From Tropicimonas marinistellae (GTDB lineage Bacteria; Pseudomonadota; Alphaproteobacteria; Rhodobacterales; Rhodobacteraceae), in NCBI RefSeq assembly GCF_001509585.1, contig NZ_LNCI01000001.1:372001-436000 (forward strand): a stretch of DNA of 64,000 bases, in the 5' to 3' direction. Both the position numbers and the translations under genes were made by a program. The notes under the pieces are model-generated. The model made no database searches. It was not told where the DNA came from and saw only the letters and a program-made list of their open reading frames with translations. Shown here piece by piece: positions 1 to 8,067 of the stretch; the first letter of the stretch is position 1, and each line of letters opens with the position of its first letter.

Positions 1-41
1 AAATCAGTCAAACCCGCCGAGGTTGTGTTAAAGGGGGGGGA

Positions 42-815
42 ATGCGACTGCTTGTCATGGCTTCGTTGGTCGCCTTGGTGGGGTGCACACAGACTTCACG
101 TCGAGTGTCTGAGTTCGAGTTTCTGAGGGCGCTCGACTACCGAATTGACTCGGAAGACGAATGCGATGTGCGCAAGTACATCAGGTCTCAACCTTGGGCG
201 CTGCAGAGAAATGATGAACTTGCCAAGGTGCTTAACCAATTTCTTTCGCGGTCGCGACAGTCTTGCGCCGTCGGAAACACTGACCGTTCGGACGGCGGCT
301 TGACGGCACAGCTGAGCGAGGCGATCTCCAATATCGATCCGGTTCCCGATACGTCGTCGATTCCGACACGCCCGACACCCATTTCCGAGACCGCACCAAT
401 TGCTAGCGATCCTACGGGGAGCCCAGGCGCGGTAGCGCCGGTGGCAGGCTCCAGCGAATCCCTGAGGCAGACAGGCCCGTCAACGTCGGCGGCGCACTCC
501 GTGGATCAGCCGAATGGCAGGGGTCGAAAAAGTGATACGGATGACGATCGTTCCAAGGGCAGGGGCAAGGACAAGGACAAGGATAAGGACAAGGATAGGG
601 ATAAGGACGACGATAAGGACGACGATAAGGATAGGGACGACGACGAGGATAGGGATAAGGACGACGATAAGGATAGGGACGACGACGAGGATAGGGATAA
701 GGACGACGATAAGGATAGGGACGACGACAAGGATAGGGATAGGGAAAAGGACGACGATAAGGATAGGGGTAAGGGCAGGGACAGATCCAAGGATAATGGA
801 CACACAAGATTCTAG
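42..815 (+). CDS. Putative lipoprotein with Asp/Lys/Arg-rich repetitive tail
   Basis: A 257-residue protein of unknown function. It begins with a short hydrophobic segment ending in LVGC, which fits a lipobox with Cys15 as the lipidated residue, so it is probably anchored in the inner or outer membrane. Residues 16-80 look like an ordinary folded domain, residues 80-160 are Ser/Pro/Thr-rich, and about residues 165-255 are almost entirely Asp, Lys and Arg. The tail contains a tandem 14-residue unit encoded by a 42-bp DNA repeat. An upstream run of eight G residues precedes the ATG. Both charges are densely alternated, so the tail is probably disordered and could bind cations or polyanions; that is inference. 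No neighbour suggests a pathway. Confidence 0.6.
   Translation: MRLLVMASLVALVGCTQTSRRVSEFEFLRALDYRIDSEDECDVRKYIRSQPWALQRNDELAKVLNQFLSRSRQSCAVGNTDRSDGGLTAQLSEAISNIDPVPDTSSIPTRPTPISETAPIASDPTGSPGAVAPVAGSSESLRQTGPSTSAAHSVDQPNGRGRKSDTDDDRSKGRGKDKDKDKDKDRDKDDDKDDDKDRDDDEDRDKDDDKDRDDDEDRDKDDDKDRDDDKDRDREKDDDKDRGKGRDRSKDNGHTRF
615..740 (+). repeat. 42-bp tandem repeat, three copies
   Basis: Three head-to-tail copies start at 615, 657 and 699. The first two are identical by eye and the third carries a G-to-A change near its end (Glu to Lys). Each copy encodes 14 residues of the lipoprotein tail, of the form K-D-D-D-K-D-R-D-D-D-E-D-R-D. Imperfect half-units flank it on both sides. The length is a multiple of three, so copy-number change would keep the frame. 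Confidence 0.85.
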
Positions 816-999
816 CGTTGAGCAAAACCAATTAAGTGAAAAAGGCATCTTGCGTTTGCTATCAGGACTTCAACGTCCAAAGCTGCGCTACAGTCGAATC
901 GAACGTCCGCACTGCATTCTGCAGTGCCCTTAATGGCCAAACCGACAAAATTTCGGTGAAAGACTCGCCGCTGCAAATGCACTGGAATGCCCTAGGTAT

Positions 1000-1266
1000 T
1001 CAGGGCAAGCGTCTTTTCTTTCGCGCGCTTCGCGCTTTCTGCGGCGCGGGAAAGATCTTTGCCAGTATGCGGAGGTTCTGGGCGGTTGCTGCGAGCAGGA
1101 ATTCATCGTTGGCGCCGCAGGGTCCCCGCAATCGAAGGCGACGGAGCCCGGGAATGCGTTTGAGGTGTGCTAAAAGCATTTCGACTTTCTTGCAGAGCTT
1201 CATCGAGACCTCGTACTGCCTGGTCTCGGCGATGTCGCGGGCAACCTGTCTGACACGGGAGCGCGG
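1000..1266 (-). pseudogene. Transposase C-terminal remnant (IS1182/IS5-like)
   Basis: The last roughly 85 codons on the minus strand match the conserved C-terminus of DDE transposases of the IS1182/IS5 type. The series includes KKVEMLLAHLKRI, LRLRGPCGANDEFLLAA and TAQNLRILAK, which in the intact family surrounds the catalytic Glu and the final helix. Nothing upstream of about 1266 on this strand continues the homology, so most of the protein including the first two catalytic acids is missing. No terminal inverted repeats were recognised. It is a dead relic that marks past insertion. Confidence 0.75.
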
Positions 1267-1269
1267 CAT

Positions 1270-1601
1270 TGGTTCCTGTGCCCCGCTCAGAACTGCGGAC
1301 TGCATTTGCGGTGCCCTACGACGGTCGGATCTTCGTGTGCCGTCATTGCCAGTGTCTGGCCTACCCGTCTCAGCGCGAAGACGCGGGCGACAGGGCGGCA
1401 CCGAAGGCCGACAGGATACGCGAACGGCTGGGCTGCGAATCCGGCATAAAAAATGGTCCTGGCTGGCAGGAACCCATCGGTATGCATCGGTCAACGTTCG
1501 ACAGGTTGTCCCATGAGCACGACATGCTCGTGGGACATGCGCTGCGCTGTGTCGCGGACAGGTTCGGGGTCGGGGTAGAGCATCATGGGTGTCCAGAATA
1601 G
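1270..1601 (+). pseudogene. Frameshifted, 5'-truncated zinc-ribbon-like conserved protein fragment
   Basis: Reading from 1270 gives WFLCPAQNCGLHLR, and reading one frame over from about 1311 gives VPYDGRIFVCRHCQCLAYPSQ followed by a basic helix. Joined, these resemble a small conserved alphaproteobacterial protein with paired CxxC-type zinc ligands often found near mobile elements (recognition from memory). The frame change near 1300-1312 and the missing N-terminus make it a pseudogene. It starts within a few bases of where the transposase relic on the other strand ends, so both were probably cut by one rearrangement. Confidence 0.5.
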
Positions 1602-2205
1602 GTGAAAAAGGAACCCGACCATCTTGTCCGGCATCACTAGGCGAGGGGGGCGGGTCCAATCTCTGTGCCCATTGCGACGGAAACCGCCCGCCCATGAACA
1701 CACGCACATCCCCAATTCAAACATCGTAAGATCCGGTGAAGCGGGCTCTGGATTCACCCATCATCCTCCGGAACCGGACTCAAACGGCGGGATTGTCGGC
1801 CTAGCGGTCATAGGACTCGCATCGCCTGATGTCCGCTGTCGTGGCGACATTGATTGAGTGCTCTTAGTCGTCCAACTTGCTGGAGATGTCACGACGACGC
1901 ATTGGTGATACTCTCTCTATGCGCCGATTTCGTTGCGAGTGCCACGTATCGGAGGCACGGCTTCGGTGTATGTCATTGTCAGACGTGTATCCGAAGAAGA
2001 TCGCATCGAGCGCACCAGGCAAAAGCGGAATTCGACGGGTCATTTCCAAGTCCTTTCTCGTTATTCGCAAGAAACCTGAGGCTTCTGGAGACACATCGCC
2101 ACGGACTTGATCCGTCCAAGCCCGTAAGCAATCCGTAAGTCGCTTTGGTGGGTGCCGGATTTCTGGCATGCTGTTCGCCATGAATTCAGCAGTCTCTCAA
2201 GCTAC
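1602..2205. other. Non-coding stretch with no recognisable gene
   Basis: Short open frames exist on both strands, but none shows a ribosome binding site, a recognisable motif or consistent codon bias. The segment follows two gene relics and is probably degraded mobile-element DNA. A GTG at 2152 opens in frame with the XRE gene and would add 18 residues to it. Confidence 0.4.
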
Positions 2206-3108
2206 ATGACCGGCCGTCCGTCCCTCTTCGCCGAGAAACTGCGCAGCTATCGCGCCAGCAACGGCATGCATGGGCGGATGACGCAGGAGGACTTGGCGCT
2301 TTTGCTGGATCTAAGCGTTGATGCAATTAGCAAGTACGAACGCTCGCTGTCGTTCGTGCGTGGCGACTTGGAACACCGCCTGGAGGAAAAACTTGGTTGG
2401 AGCCGGGATGAGATCGTTGCCTGTAGGGAAGACTGGGAAAGCCGTGGTGTAAGGCAAGATACACCTGTGTACCAGGTGCTCGACCTTGAGTCATTGAGCC
2501 GGCATTTCGGTGGGTCCTGGGCGCGTGCAGCAGAAGCATCACTTCGTTTCGCCGAGGACGAATTCGTCGGATTGCCGTCAGACTTCGAGCCGGGCGGTGA
2601 TGCCTTTCACGAGTTCTACGCTACCCAGGTCGAAAACTGGTGTGGTGTTCTGCACAAGGGCGAGTTTGTCGCCAAGTGGGCATTGCCTTTCGTTTTTTCG
2701 GAAGACGAAACTGCATTCCGCGACGGCCGCTTGGTGGAATCCGATTTCACGATTCAGAGCTTTCGCCGCCCGCTCCTACCCGGCACCTATTTTGGGTACT
2801 GCCCCGCTCTGATTATCAGACGAGGTCACGAGGCAGCGTCTCCCCTGCTTCTGAGGTCCTTTGTGGCCTTCCTCGAAAACCTGATCGATCGCGAGATTTT
2901 TGTGCATGGTATAGGCACGTATTCGGTTTCGCCCATGGGTCTGCAGGTTTGCCGCGACCTCGGAATGCACTGTCTCGGCACCCATCAGATCCATGAGGGA
3001 TTCCAAACTTGGATGCTGCCGGGACATGCGGTCTCTAGATCAATATTTGGCCGTCGCAGTCCGAAAGTTCAGCGGGCTTATTCGGATCGCTTTGGTGCAG
3101 ACAGTTGA
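2206..3108 (+). CDS. XRE-type HTH protein with GNAT-like C-terminal region
   Basis: A 300-residue protein. Residues 8-60 form a helix-turn-helix of the Cro/CI (XRE) type: FAEKLRSYRA, then MTQEDLALLLDLSVDAISKYERS as the recognition unit (split here for length). The remaining 230 residues include a segment LIIRRGHEAASPLLLRSFVA followed by a helix and GLQVCRDLGM, which looks like the acyl-CoA-binding half of an N-acyltransferase fold. That second call is inference. The ATG at 2206 was chosen because the HTH begins right after it; an in-frame GTG at 2152 is the alternative. No Shine-Dalgarno is obvious for either. It stands alone between relic DNA, and could be a regulator sensing an acyl ligand. 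Confidence 0.65.
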   Translation: MTGRPSLFAEKLRSYRASNGMHGRMTQEDLALLLDLSVDAISKYERSLSFVRGDLEHRLEEKLGWSRDEIVACREDWESRGVRQDTPVYQVLDLESLSRHFGGSWARAAEASLRFAEDEFVGLPSDFEPGGDAFHEFYATQVENWCGVLHKGEFVAKWALPFVFSEDETAFRDGRLVESDFTIQSFRRPLLPGTYFGYCPALIIRRGHEAASPLLLRSFVAFLENLIDREIFVHGIGTYSVSPMGLQVCRDLGMHCLGTHQIHEGFQTWMLPGHAVSRSIFGRRSPKVQRAYSDRFGADS

Positions 3109-4222
3109 TGTTCGAAGGCCAGGAAGGACAAAGGGTCCATTTCGCCCGGACGAAGGTGGTTCTGCGCAGGTTGGTGTTTGGAGTATTTCAAACAAAAGCG
3201 GACTGACGTCGACATGTACCCGATGTCGGCCCTGCGCAGGAGGCCGACCCTAGTACCTAGAGAGTGGTTTCAAATGGCGGCTGCGGCAGTACTCCCGGCG
3301 TTGCGATCAGCCGATGGATGGGATCGAGCTACCAGTTGAAGCGGGCATTGAGTATGCGACTTCGGTATTGATGTAGATTTGGTTTTTCACGCTGATCCAA
3401 ACACGGGCATGGGCAAAGGCACCACCGAGACGCTCTCCATTAACCAACTCATCCTGTGTTCCTGAAGCTTCTGTCGAGCTTCCCACATTTCCGATTTGTC
3501 ATATCTGGCGACCATTCCACGTCTTGAATGGTCGATCATGCCTTCACAGGGATCCGGCCCCCAGTTCTCGAATGCCGGTCCGGTAGCCGCGCCGTAGTGC
3601 GTGCATCGCCAAGCGCGTCTCCCGATCGGCTCCTTGATCGGACGAAGACGCTCGGACCAACCAGCCATAGGCACGTCGCCTCGACCCGGCCAGACCAACG
3701 CTGAATGTTGGGGCTAGATTGCGAGCAGCTGGAGCGAGATATAAGAGCGCCGATTGGGTGCCCGACCTGCGCCCGGATCGCACCGTTTCCGTATTGCTCG
3801 ATAACTGGCCGTGTTGGTCCGGGCGGGATGTGACAGGCACGCGAATTGAATCCTTCCGGTTGTGGGGTTGAAGCAGGTGTCCTCCCAGGCGGGAAGGACG
3901 AATCTCGGGGCATGTTCGACTTGGTGTTCTTCCGCAGGTGCGGATGTGGCGGCGTTGGGCGAGTTTCTGCATGTGATCGCACCTGTCGGGGCTGTGGTGT
4001 CGCCTGCGTCCGCGGTTTCGGGTGAAGGTTCGCGTAACCGCGCGGGGAAGGCGTGCCACCGGCGGATGCGGGATGCGCTTGCCGCGCATGGTGGCCGCGC
4101 GCCGAATATCAGCACTTCGCAGGTGGCATCCCCCGCTGGCTGGAAGCGGGTGTTCACGATCACAGTGGGGAAGGGGAGAAAGGGGCCATTTCACGACCGT
4201 GCCGCGCGGCGGTTCTGACGCC
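3109..4222. other. 1.1-kb gene-poor region
   Basis: Several overlapping open frames run on both strands between 3387 and 4386, but they are Arg/Pro/Ser-rich, lack ribosome binding sites, overlap each other, and run into the 3' end of the sulfatase gene. One plus-strand frame (3862-4218) has somewhat better composition but no family I recognise. I see no terminator, tRNA or repeat. It is most likely decayed sequence continuing the relic-rich left end. Confidence 0.4.
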
Positions 4223-5644
4223 TTATTCCTGTCCCGACATAGGTACGAAATCGAGAGGCGCTCCGACCGGCACGGGTTCTTCCTGCGCCAGACTCGTCTT
4301 GAAATCGGCCGCAATACGCGCGGCATGGGCGATGACCCAGGAATGGAGGTGGGGGTAGTTGAATGGCTCCCGCTCCTGCGGATCAACGTCGAGGTTGATG
4401 ATGTGCGGTGTGGCGAGTTCGAGCGCAGGGTCGGTGAACGTCCGTTGCAGAACCAGGACGACCTTGAAGTTGCGCCATTTCACGCCGTACATCTTGTCGC
4501 CCATCCAGTAGGGGAAGCCGTCCCGCGCCGAGGCGTCTGTGGCGCCTTCGAAGAACTCCCGCTGATCCACCCCATCAATGATGCGGTCCTGCGGCACTTC
4601 TGCGCCCGCCCAGAGCGCAAGGGTGGTGAACATGTCGGTGATATGGACGATTTCGTTCGACTGACGTCCTTCCGGCACGACACCGGGGTAACGGATCATT
4701 GCCGGCGTCCGGAGCGAACCTTCCATGCCGGTGAAGTAGGTGCCGTTCCAGAAACCCGGATGGCCGCGATCCGGCTCCAGTTCCTCGGGGCCGTTGTCTC
4801 CGGAGAAGACGACGATGGTGTTCTCGCGCAGCCCCCGCTCGTCGAGGAACGCCATGAGTTCGGCGAAATCGGCATCGAGCTGGGCAAGGCTGTCGGCCCA
4901 GTCGCCGTGCCCCGTCTTGCCCCTGAACTCCGGTCTCGGCGCGACCGGCAGGTGCATGAGCGTGTGGTTGAAATAGAGGAAGAACGGCTTCTCCGCGTCG
5001 AGGCTGCGATCGATGAAATCCTTCGAGCGGTCGAGATACTCGCGGTCGAGGCTGAGTTTCACCGGAACCGTCAGTTCCTCGATGTTCTGGGGCGGCTCGC
5101 CGCGCTTCGACTCCATGACATAGGCCACCGGGTCCCGCTCGGGGTCGTGCCAGGGATCATCGGCCCAGAAGGCTTCGTCATAGCTGTGCGCGATGCCGAT
5201 CCATTCGTCGAAGCCCTGATCGGTTGGCCAGCGTCCTTCGGAGGCGCCGATATGCCATTTGCCGACGATGGAGGTGGCATATCCGATGTCGGACAGCACT
5301 TCCGCAAGCGTTCGTTCCCATGTGACGAGGCCGCCTTGGCTGCCCGCCAGCGCAACGGTCTGATTGCCCGACCGGATGGAATAGCGCCCTGTCATCAGGG
5401 CGGAACGCGACGGAGTGCACTGGGTCTCGGGCGCGAAATTCAGCAGTTTCAGGCCTTCTTCGGCAAGTGCGTCCAGCCGCACGGTCTCGGCGCCGCGCAA
5501 CACCCCGCCCCCGTAGGACCCAAGCTCGCCAAAACCGAGGTTGTCGACGAGGAAGTAGACGATGTTCGGCCTCTCCTCCTGCGCCCGTGCGGATGAACAG
5601 ACCAACGTCAGAAACACGGTCGCCAATAGCATTGAACTACGCAT
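4223..5644 (-). CDS. Secreted arylsulfatase-family sulfatase (cysteine type)
   Basis: A 473-residue sulfatase of the alkaline-phosphatase superfamily, which hydrolyses sulfate esters in the periplasm or outside the cell. Residues 1-21 are a signal peptide ending SARA. The signature C76-T-P-S-R80 supplies the Cys that the formylglycine-generating enzyme converts to the catalytic residue. Metal ligands fit Asp34-Asn35 and Asp283-Asn284, and Lys129/His131 (GKWHIG) and His231 fit the substrate pocket. The start at 5644 is supported by GGGAGGG five bases upstream and by the signal peptide; the frame stays open for 148 more codons, but those look random. No carbohydrate gene lies next to it, so the substrate (algal sulfated polysaccharide or aryl sulfate) is unknown. 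No maturase gene is in the window. Confidence 0.92.
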   Translation of the reverse strand: MRSSMLLATVFLTLVCSSARAQEERPNIVYFLVDNLGFGELGSYGGGVLRGAETVRLDALAEEGLKLLNFAPETQCTPSRSALMTGRYSIRSGNQTVALAGSQGGLVTWERTLAEVLSDIGYATSIVGKWHIGASEGRWPTDQGFDEWIGIAHSYDEAFWADDPWHDPERDPVAYVMESKRGEPPQNIEELTVPVKLSLDREYLDRSKDFIDRSLDAEKPFFLYFNHTLMHLPVAPRPEFRGKTGHGDWADSLAQLDADFAELMAFLDERGLRENTIVVFSGDNGPEELEPDRGHPGFWNGTYFTGMEGSLRTPAMIRYPGVVPEGRQSNEIVHITDMFTTLALWAGAEVPQDRIIDGVDQREFFEGATDASARDGFPYWMGDKMYGVKWRNFKVVLVLQRTFTDPALELATPHIINLDVDPQEREPFNYPHLHSWVIAHAARIAADFKTSLAQEEPVPVGAPLDFVPMSGQE

Positions 5645-6124
5645 TGCATCCCTCCCTCGATTAATCATTCGGGATGGTACTGCCGTTGGCCGGCTTCTGT
5701 AAAACGCAGATTCAGGCGGTGCCATTCGGACCCGGCGACCAGCTTGGTGCGTGCCGGTATTCATCGATTCATGCTGAGGGAGCGCTGGGGTAATCGATCG
5801 GAGGACCAGGTTGCCCGGATGCCGTTCAAAAAGCCCATCGCAACCACGGCATCCTTGAACATGGACGGGGAGCAGACGTTCGCGCGACCGCGGCATGGGG
5901 CGCCGCCTTGCACCGCCGTTTATCGGCTTGGAGCCGTGAAGCGGCCGCGCTTGGATCGGCGGGTTTTTCGCAAGTAGTGGAATACCGGCACCGCTCCAAA
6001 GGCCATGGGCGATGCCATCAGACCGGGAGTTCTCCGGAGCGAATTTGAGGCCAGTTTGCCCCTCGCAACGATGGCCGGCCCAATTCACTGGCCTCCGTGT
6101 GCGATCAACCGCGAGTTGGCTTCC
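5645..6124. other. Intergenic region upstream of the sulfatase
   Basis: About 480 bases separate the sulfatase start from the end of the racemase-fusion gene, both on the minus strand. It should contain the sulfatase promoter, but I recognise no clear -35/-10 pair, hairpin or gene. Confidence 0.4.
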
Positions 6125-7231
6125 TCAAAGCGGTGCCTCGGCCAGATCGGCGCGGCAAAGCAGTAACTCAGCGCTGTCGTTCCACACCTGGGTTTCGGTA
6201 ATGCGCCCATCCTTCACGGTGAAGATGTCGATGTAGCGGTTTGACTCGAAGGGCGTGCCGTCGGGCCACTCGCCGTAGAGATGGCCGGTGTTGTAGACCC
6301 GAACCTCGCCGGTTGGCGTGTCGAGGATCGCGTCGGTGCGCAGGAACCGCTTCCTGACCCACTTGTAGCGTTTGGCGTTGAACGCCGCGCTTTCGGCGGG
6401 AGAGGAGAACCGGCGGCCACCGGTGAAGATCAGTGTCAGGTCCGGGGCAACGTATTCCGCGGCGCCTTCCGGGTCGGGGACCATCGAGAGTTCGAGGTAG
6501 GTCTCGACCACCCGTTTTGCGGCGTCGGTCGGCGAGGCCGTGGGCTTGCTCCCCTGACCATTTCCTGAAGGCGCGGTCGCGGCGAAGCCGATCGCGGCCC
6601 GGGCGAGCTGTGCGGAGGCTGCGACGCCGTCGATCAGCGTGGCGCCCGTGCGCGCTGTCAGGTCGGGTGCCAGTGCGGCCATTCCGGCGCAGCCCAGAAC
6701 GATTGCCTCCGCCCCGTCTGTTGCCAGCGCGGCAAGGATTTCCTCCGCGAGGCGGGCGCGGACGGGTTCCGCGCCGCTGTCGATGTCCAACACCGGCAGA
6801 CCGCTTGCCCGGACCGACGCGCAATCGCCCGCGAACCCCTGCGCACGGATATTGCCCTCGATCACCGGCACCGAAACCGGCAGCGAGGTAACGACCGAGA
6901 ATCGCCGCCCGAGCGTGGCGGCCATGAGGTAGGACGCCTGCCCGACACCGAGCACCGGGCAGCGCGCGGCGGCGCGGGCCTCTGCAAGCCCGGTGTCGTC
7001 GAAACAGGCAAGGACAATGGCCTGCGCGCCCGCGGCAAGGGCCACCGGGATCAGGGCGAGGACACCTGGAACGGAGGCGCGGCCGTCGGCTTCGCCCTGG
7101 ATGGCCGGTGGTCCGGCGGTGTTCGTGTAGCCCAGGATCTCCGCCTCCGGCAGCGCCGCCCGGGCTGCTCGGACGATGTTGTCGGTCATCGCCTGCGTCG
7201 AGTTCGGGTTGATGTAGGCGATCCGCGTCAT
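6125..7231 (-). CDS. Asp/Glu/hydantoin racemase fused to a SnoaL-like domain
   Basis: A 368-residue two-domain protein. Residues 1-215 are an Asp/Glu/hydantoin racemase: INPNST near the N-terminus, Cys76 in LACFDDTG and Cys181 in LGCAGMA give the two catalytic cysteines of this cofactor-independent family. A linker rich in Gly, Ser and Pro (220-236) leads to residues 237-360, which resemble the SnoaL/NTF2-like fold (VVETYLELSMVPDPEGAAEY, then a DIFTVKDGRITE strand pair). The gene overlaps the upstream permease stop by four bases (ATGA) and is the last of a five-gene ABC operon. It probably epimerises the imported compound or a derivative. The fusion is unusual because both domains are normally separate proteins. 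Confidence 0.85.
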   Translation of the reverse strand: MTRIAYINPNSTQAMTDNIVRAARAALPEAEILGYTNTAGPPAIQGEADGRASVPGVLALIPVALAAGAQAIVLACFDDTGLAEARAAARCPVLGVGQASYLMAATLGRRFSVVTSLPVSVPVIEGNIRAQGFAGDCASVRASGLPVLDIDSGAEPVRARLAEEILAALATDGAEAIVLGCAGMAALAPDLTARTGATLIDGVAASAQLARAAIGFAATAPSGNGQGSKPTASPTDAAKRVVETYLELSMVPDPEGAAEYVAPDLTLIFTGGRRFSSPAESAAFNAKRYKWVRKRFLRTDAILDTPTGEVRVYNTGHLYGEWPDGTPFESNRYIDIFTVKDGRITETQVWNDSAELLLCRADLAEAPL

Positions 7232-8064
7232 ACGCCTTTCCCCGCGTCCGATCCGAACCGCGCGCGGCGCTTGTTGGTGATCCAGACGGTGAGAAGAAAG
7301 ACCGCGATGATCAGGAACGAGAACAACGTCGTCAGCGTGCCGAGCGCGTAGATGACCGGCGTGGTCACGTTGGTCGTCATCCCGAAGACCTCAAGCGGCA
7401 GTGTGTTGTAGCTGCCGGCGGTCAGGAGGGTCCGGGCGAATTCGTCGTAGCTGAGGGTGAAGCCGAAGAGCGCGACGCCAATGAGCGAGGGCGCGATGAT
7501 CGGCAGGACGACGTAGCGGAACGTCTGCCAGGCGGTGGCGCCCTGGTCGCGGGCGGCTTCCTCGAAGGATTTGTCGAACCGATTGAAGACCGCGAACATG
7601 ATCAGCAGCCCGAACGGCAGCGTCCAGGTCAACTGTGAACCGAAACCGCTCGTCGCCCAGTGCACCTTGAGCCCGAGCTGGTTGAAGATGAGACCGACGC
7701 CGAGCGAGACCAGGATCGACGGGATCACCAGCGAGGTGATGGCGCCGTAGAAAAGCAGCCCGGAGCCCCGGAACCTCTTGCGGAAGGCGAGCCCCGCCAT
7801 GACCGAGACGGCGACCGTCGTCACCATCACCATCAGGCCGAGCATCAAGGATCGACCAAAGGCGCCCCAGATGTCGCCCACGGCCTGCTCGCGGAAGAGG
7901 TCGGCGAACCAGTATGTGGAGACGCCATTCATCGGGAAGGTGAGGCCGCCTTGCGGTCCCTGAAAACTCAGGATGCCGATGGTCACTGTCGGGCCGTAAA
8001 GGAACAGCACGAACAGCGCGAAGAAGGCAGCGAGGAAATAGAAGGAGGCCGGACGTTTCTCCAT
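7228..8064 (-). CDS. ABC transporter permease, PotC type
   Basis: A 278-residue inner-membrane permease with about six membrane segments. It belongs to the binding-protein-dependent permease family of spermidine/putrescine-type systems. The cytoplasmic coupling loop is visible as EEAARDQGATAWQTFRYVVL, the EAA motif. It lies three bases after the other permease and overlaps the racemase gene by four, so all are cotranslated. With its partner it forms the channel across which the SBP-delivered ligand is moved. Substrate cannot be read from the sequence; the downstream racemase argues for an amino-acid-like or cyclic-imide ligand rather than a simple polyamine. Confidence 0.9.
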   Translation of the reverse strand: MEKRPASFYFLAAFFALFVLFLYGPTVTIGILSFQGPQGGLTFPMNGVSTYWFADLFREQAVGDIWGAFGRSLMLGLMVMVTTVAVSVMAGLAFRKRFRGSGLLFYGAITSLVIPSILVSLGVGLIFNQLGLKVHWATSGFGSQLTWTLPFGLLIMFAVFNRFDKSFEEAARDQGATAWQTFRYVVLPIIAPSLIGVALFGFTLSYDEFARTLLTAGSYNTLPLEVFGMTTNVTTPVIYALGTLTTLFSFLIIAVFLLTVWITNKRRARFGSDAGKGV

Positions 8065-8067
8065 CGC

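Noticed and set aside
615-740. Repeat array as a possible CRISPR
   Set aside because: The units are contiguous without spacers and lie inside a coding frame.
412-848. Three long minus-strand open frames opposite the Asp/Lys/Arg repeat
   Set aside because: They are the complement of a low-complexity repeat, giving Arg-Pro-Tyr, Ile-Val-Leu or Ser-Leu runs, with no start signal or homologue.
3536-4386. Minus-strand frames of up to 280 codons in the gene-poor left region
   Set aside because: Arg/Pro/Ser-rich composition, mutual overlap, no ribosome site and no recognisable domain.
4022-5596. 524-codon plus-strand frame opposite the sulfatase
   Set aside because: It is antisense to a full set of sulfatase motifs; its length reflects GC-rich third positions.
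5645-6088. 148-codon N-terminal extension of the sulfatase
   Set aside because: The signal peptide and ribosome site place the start at 5644; the extension has no homology.
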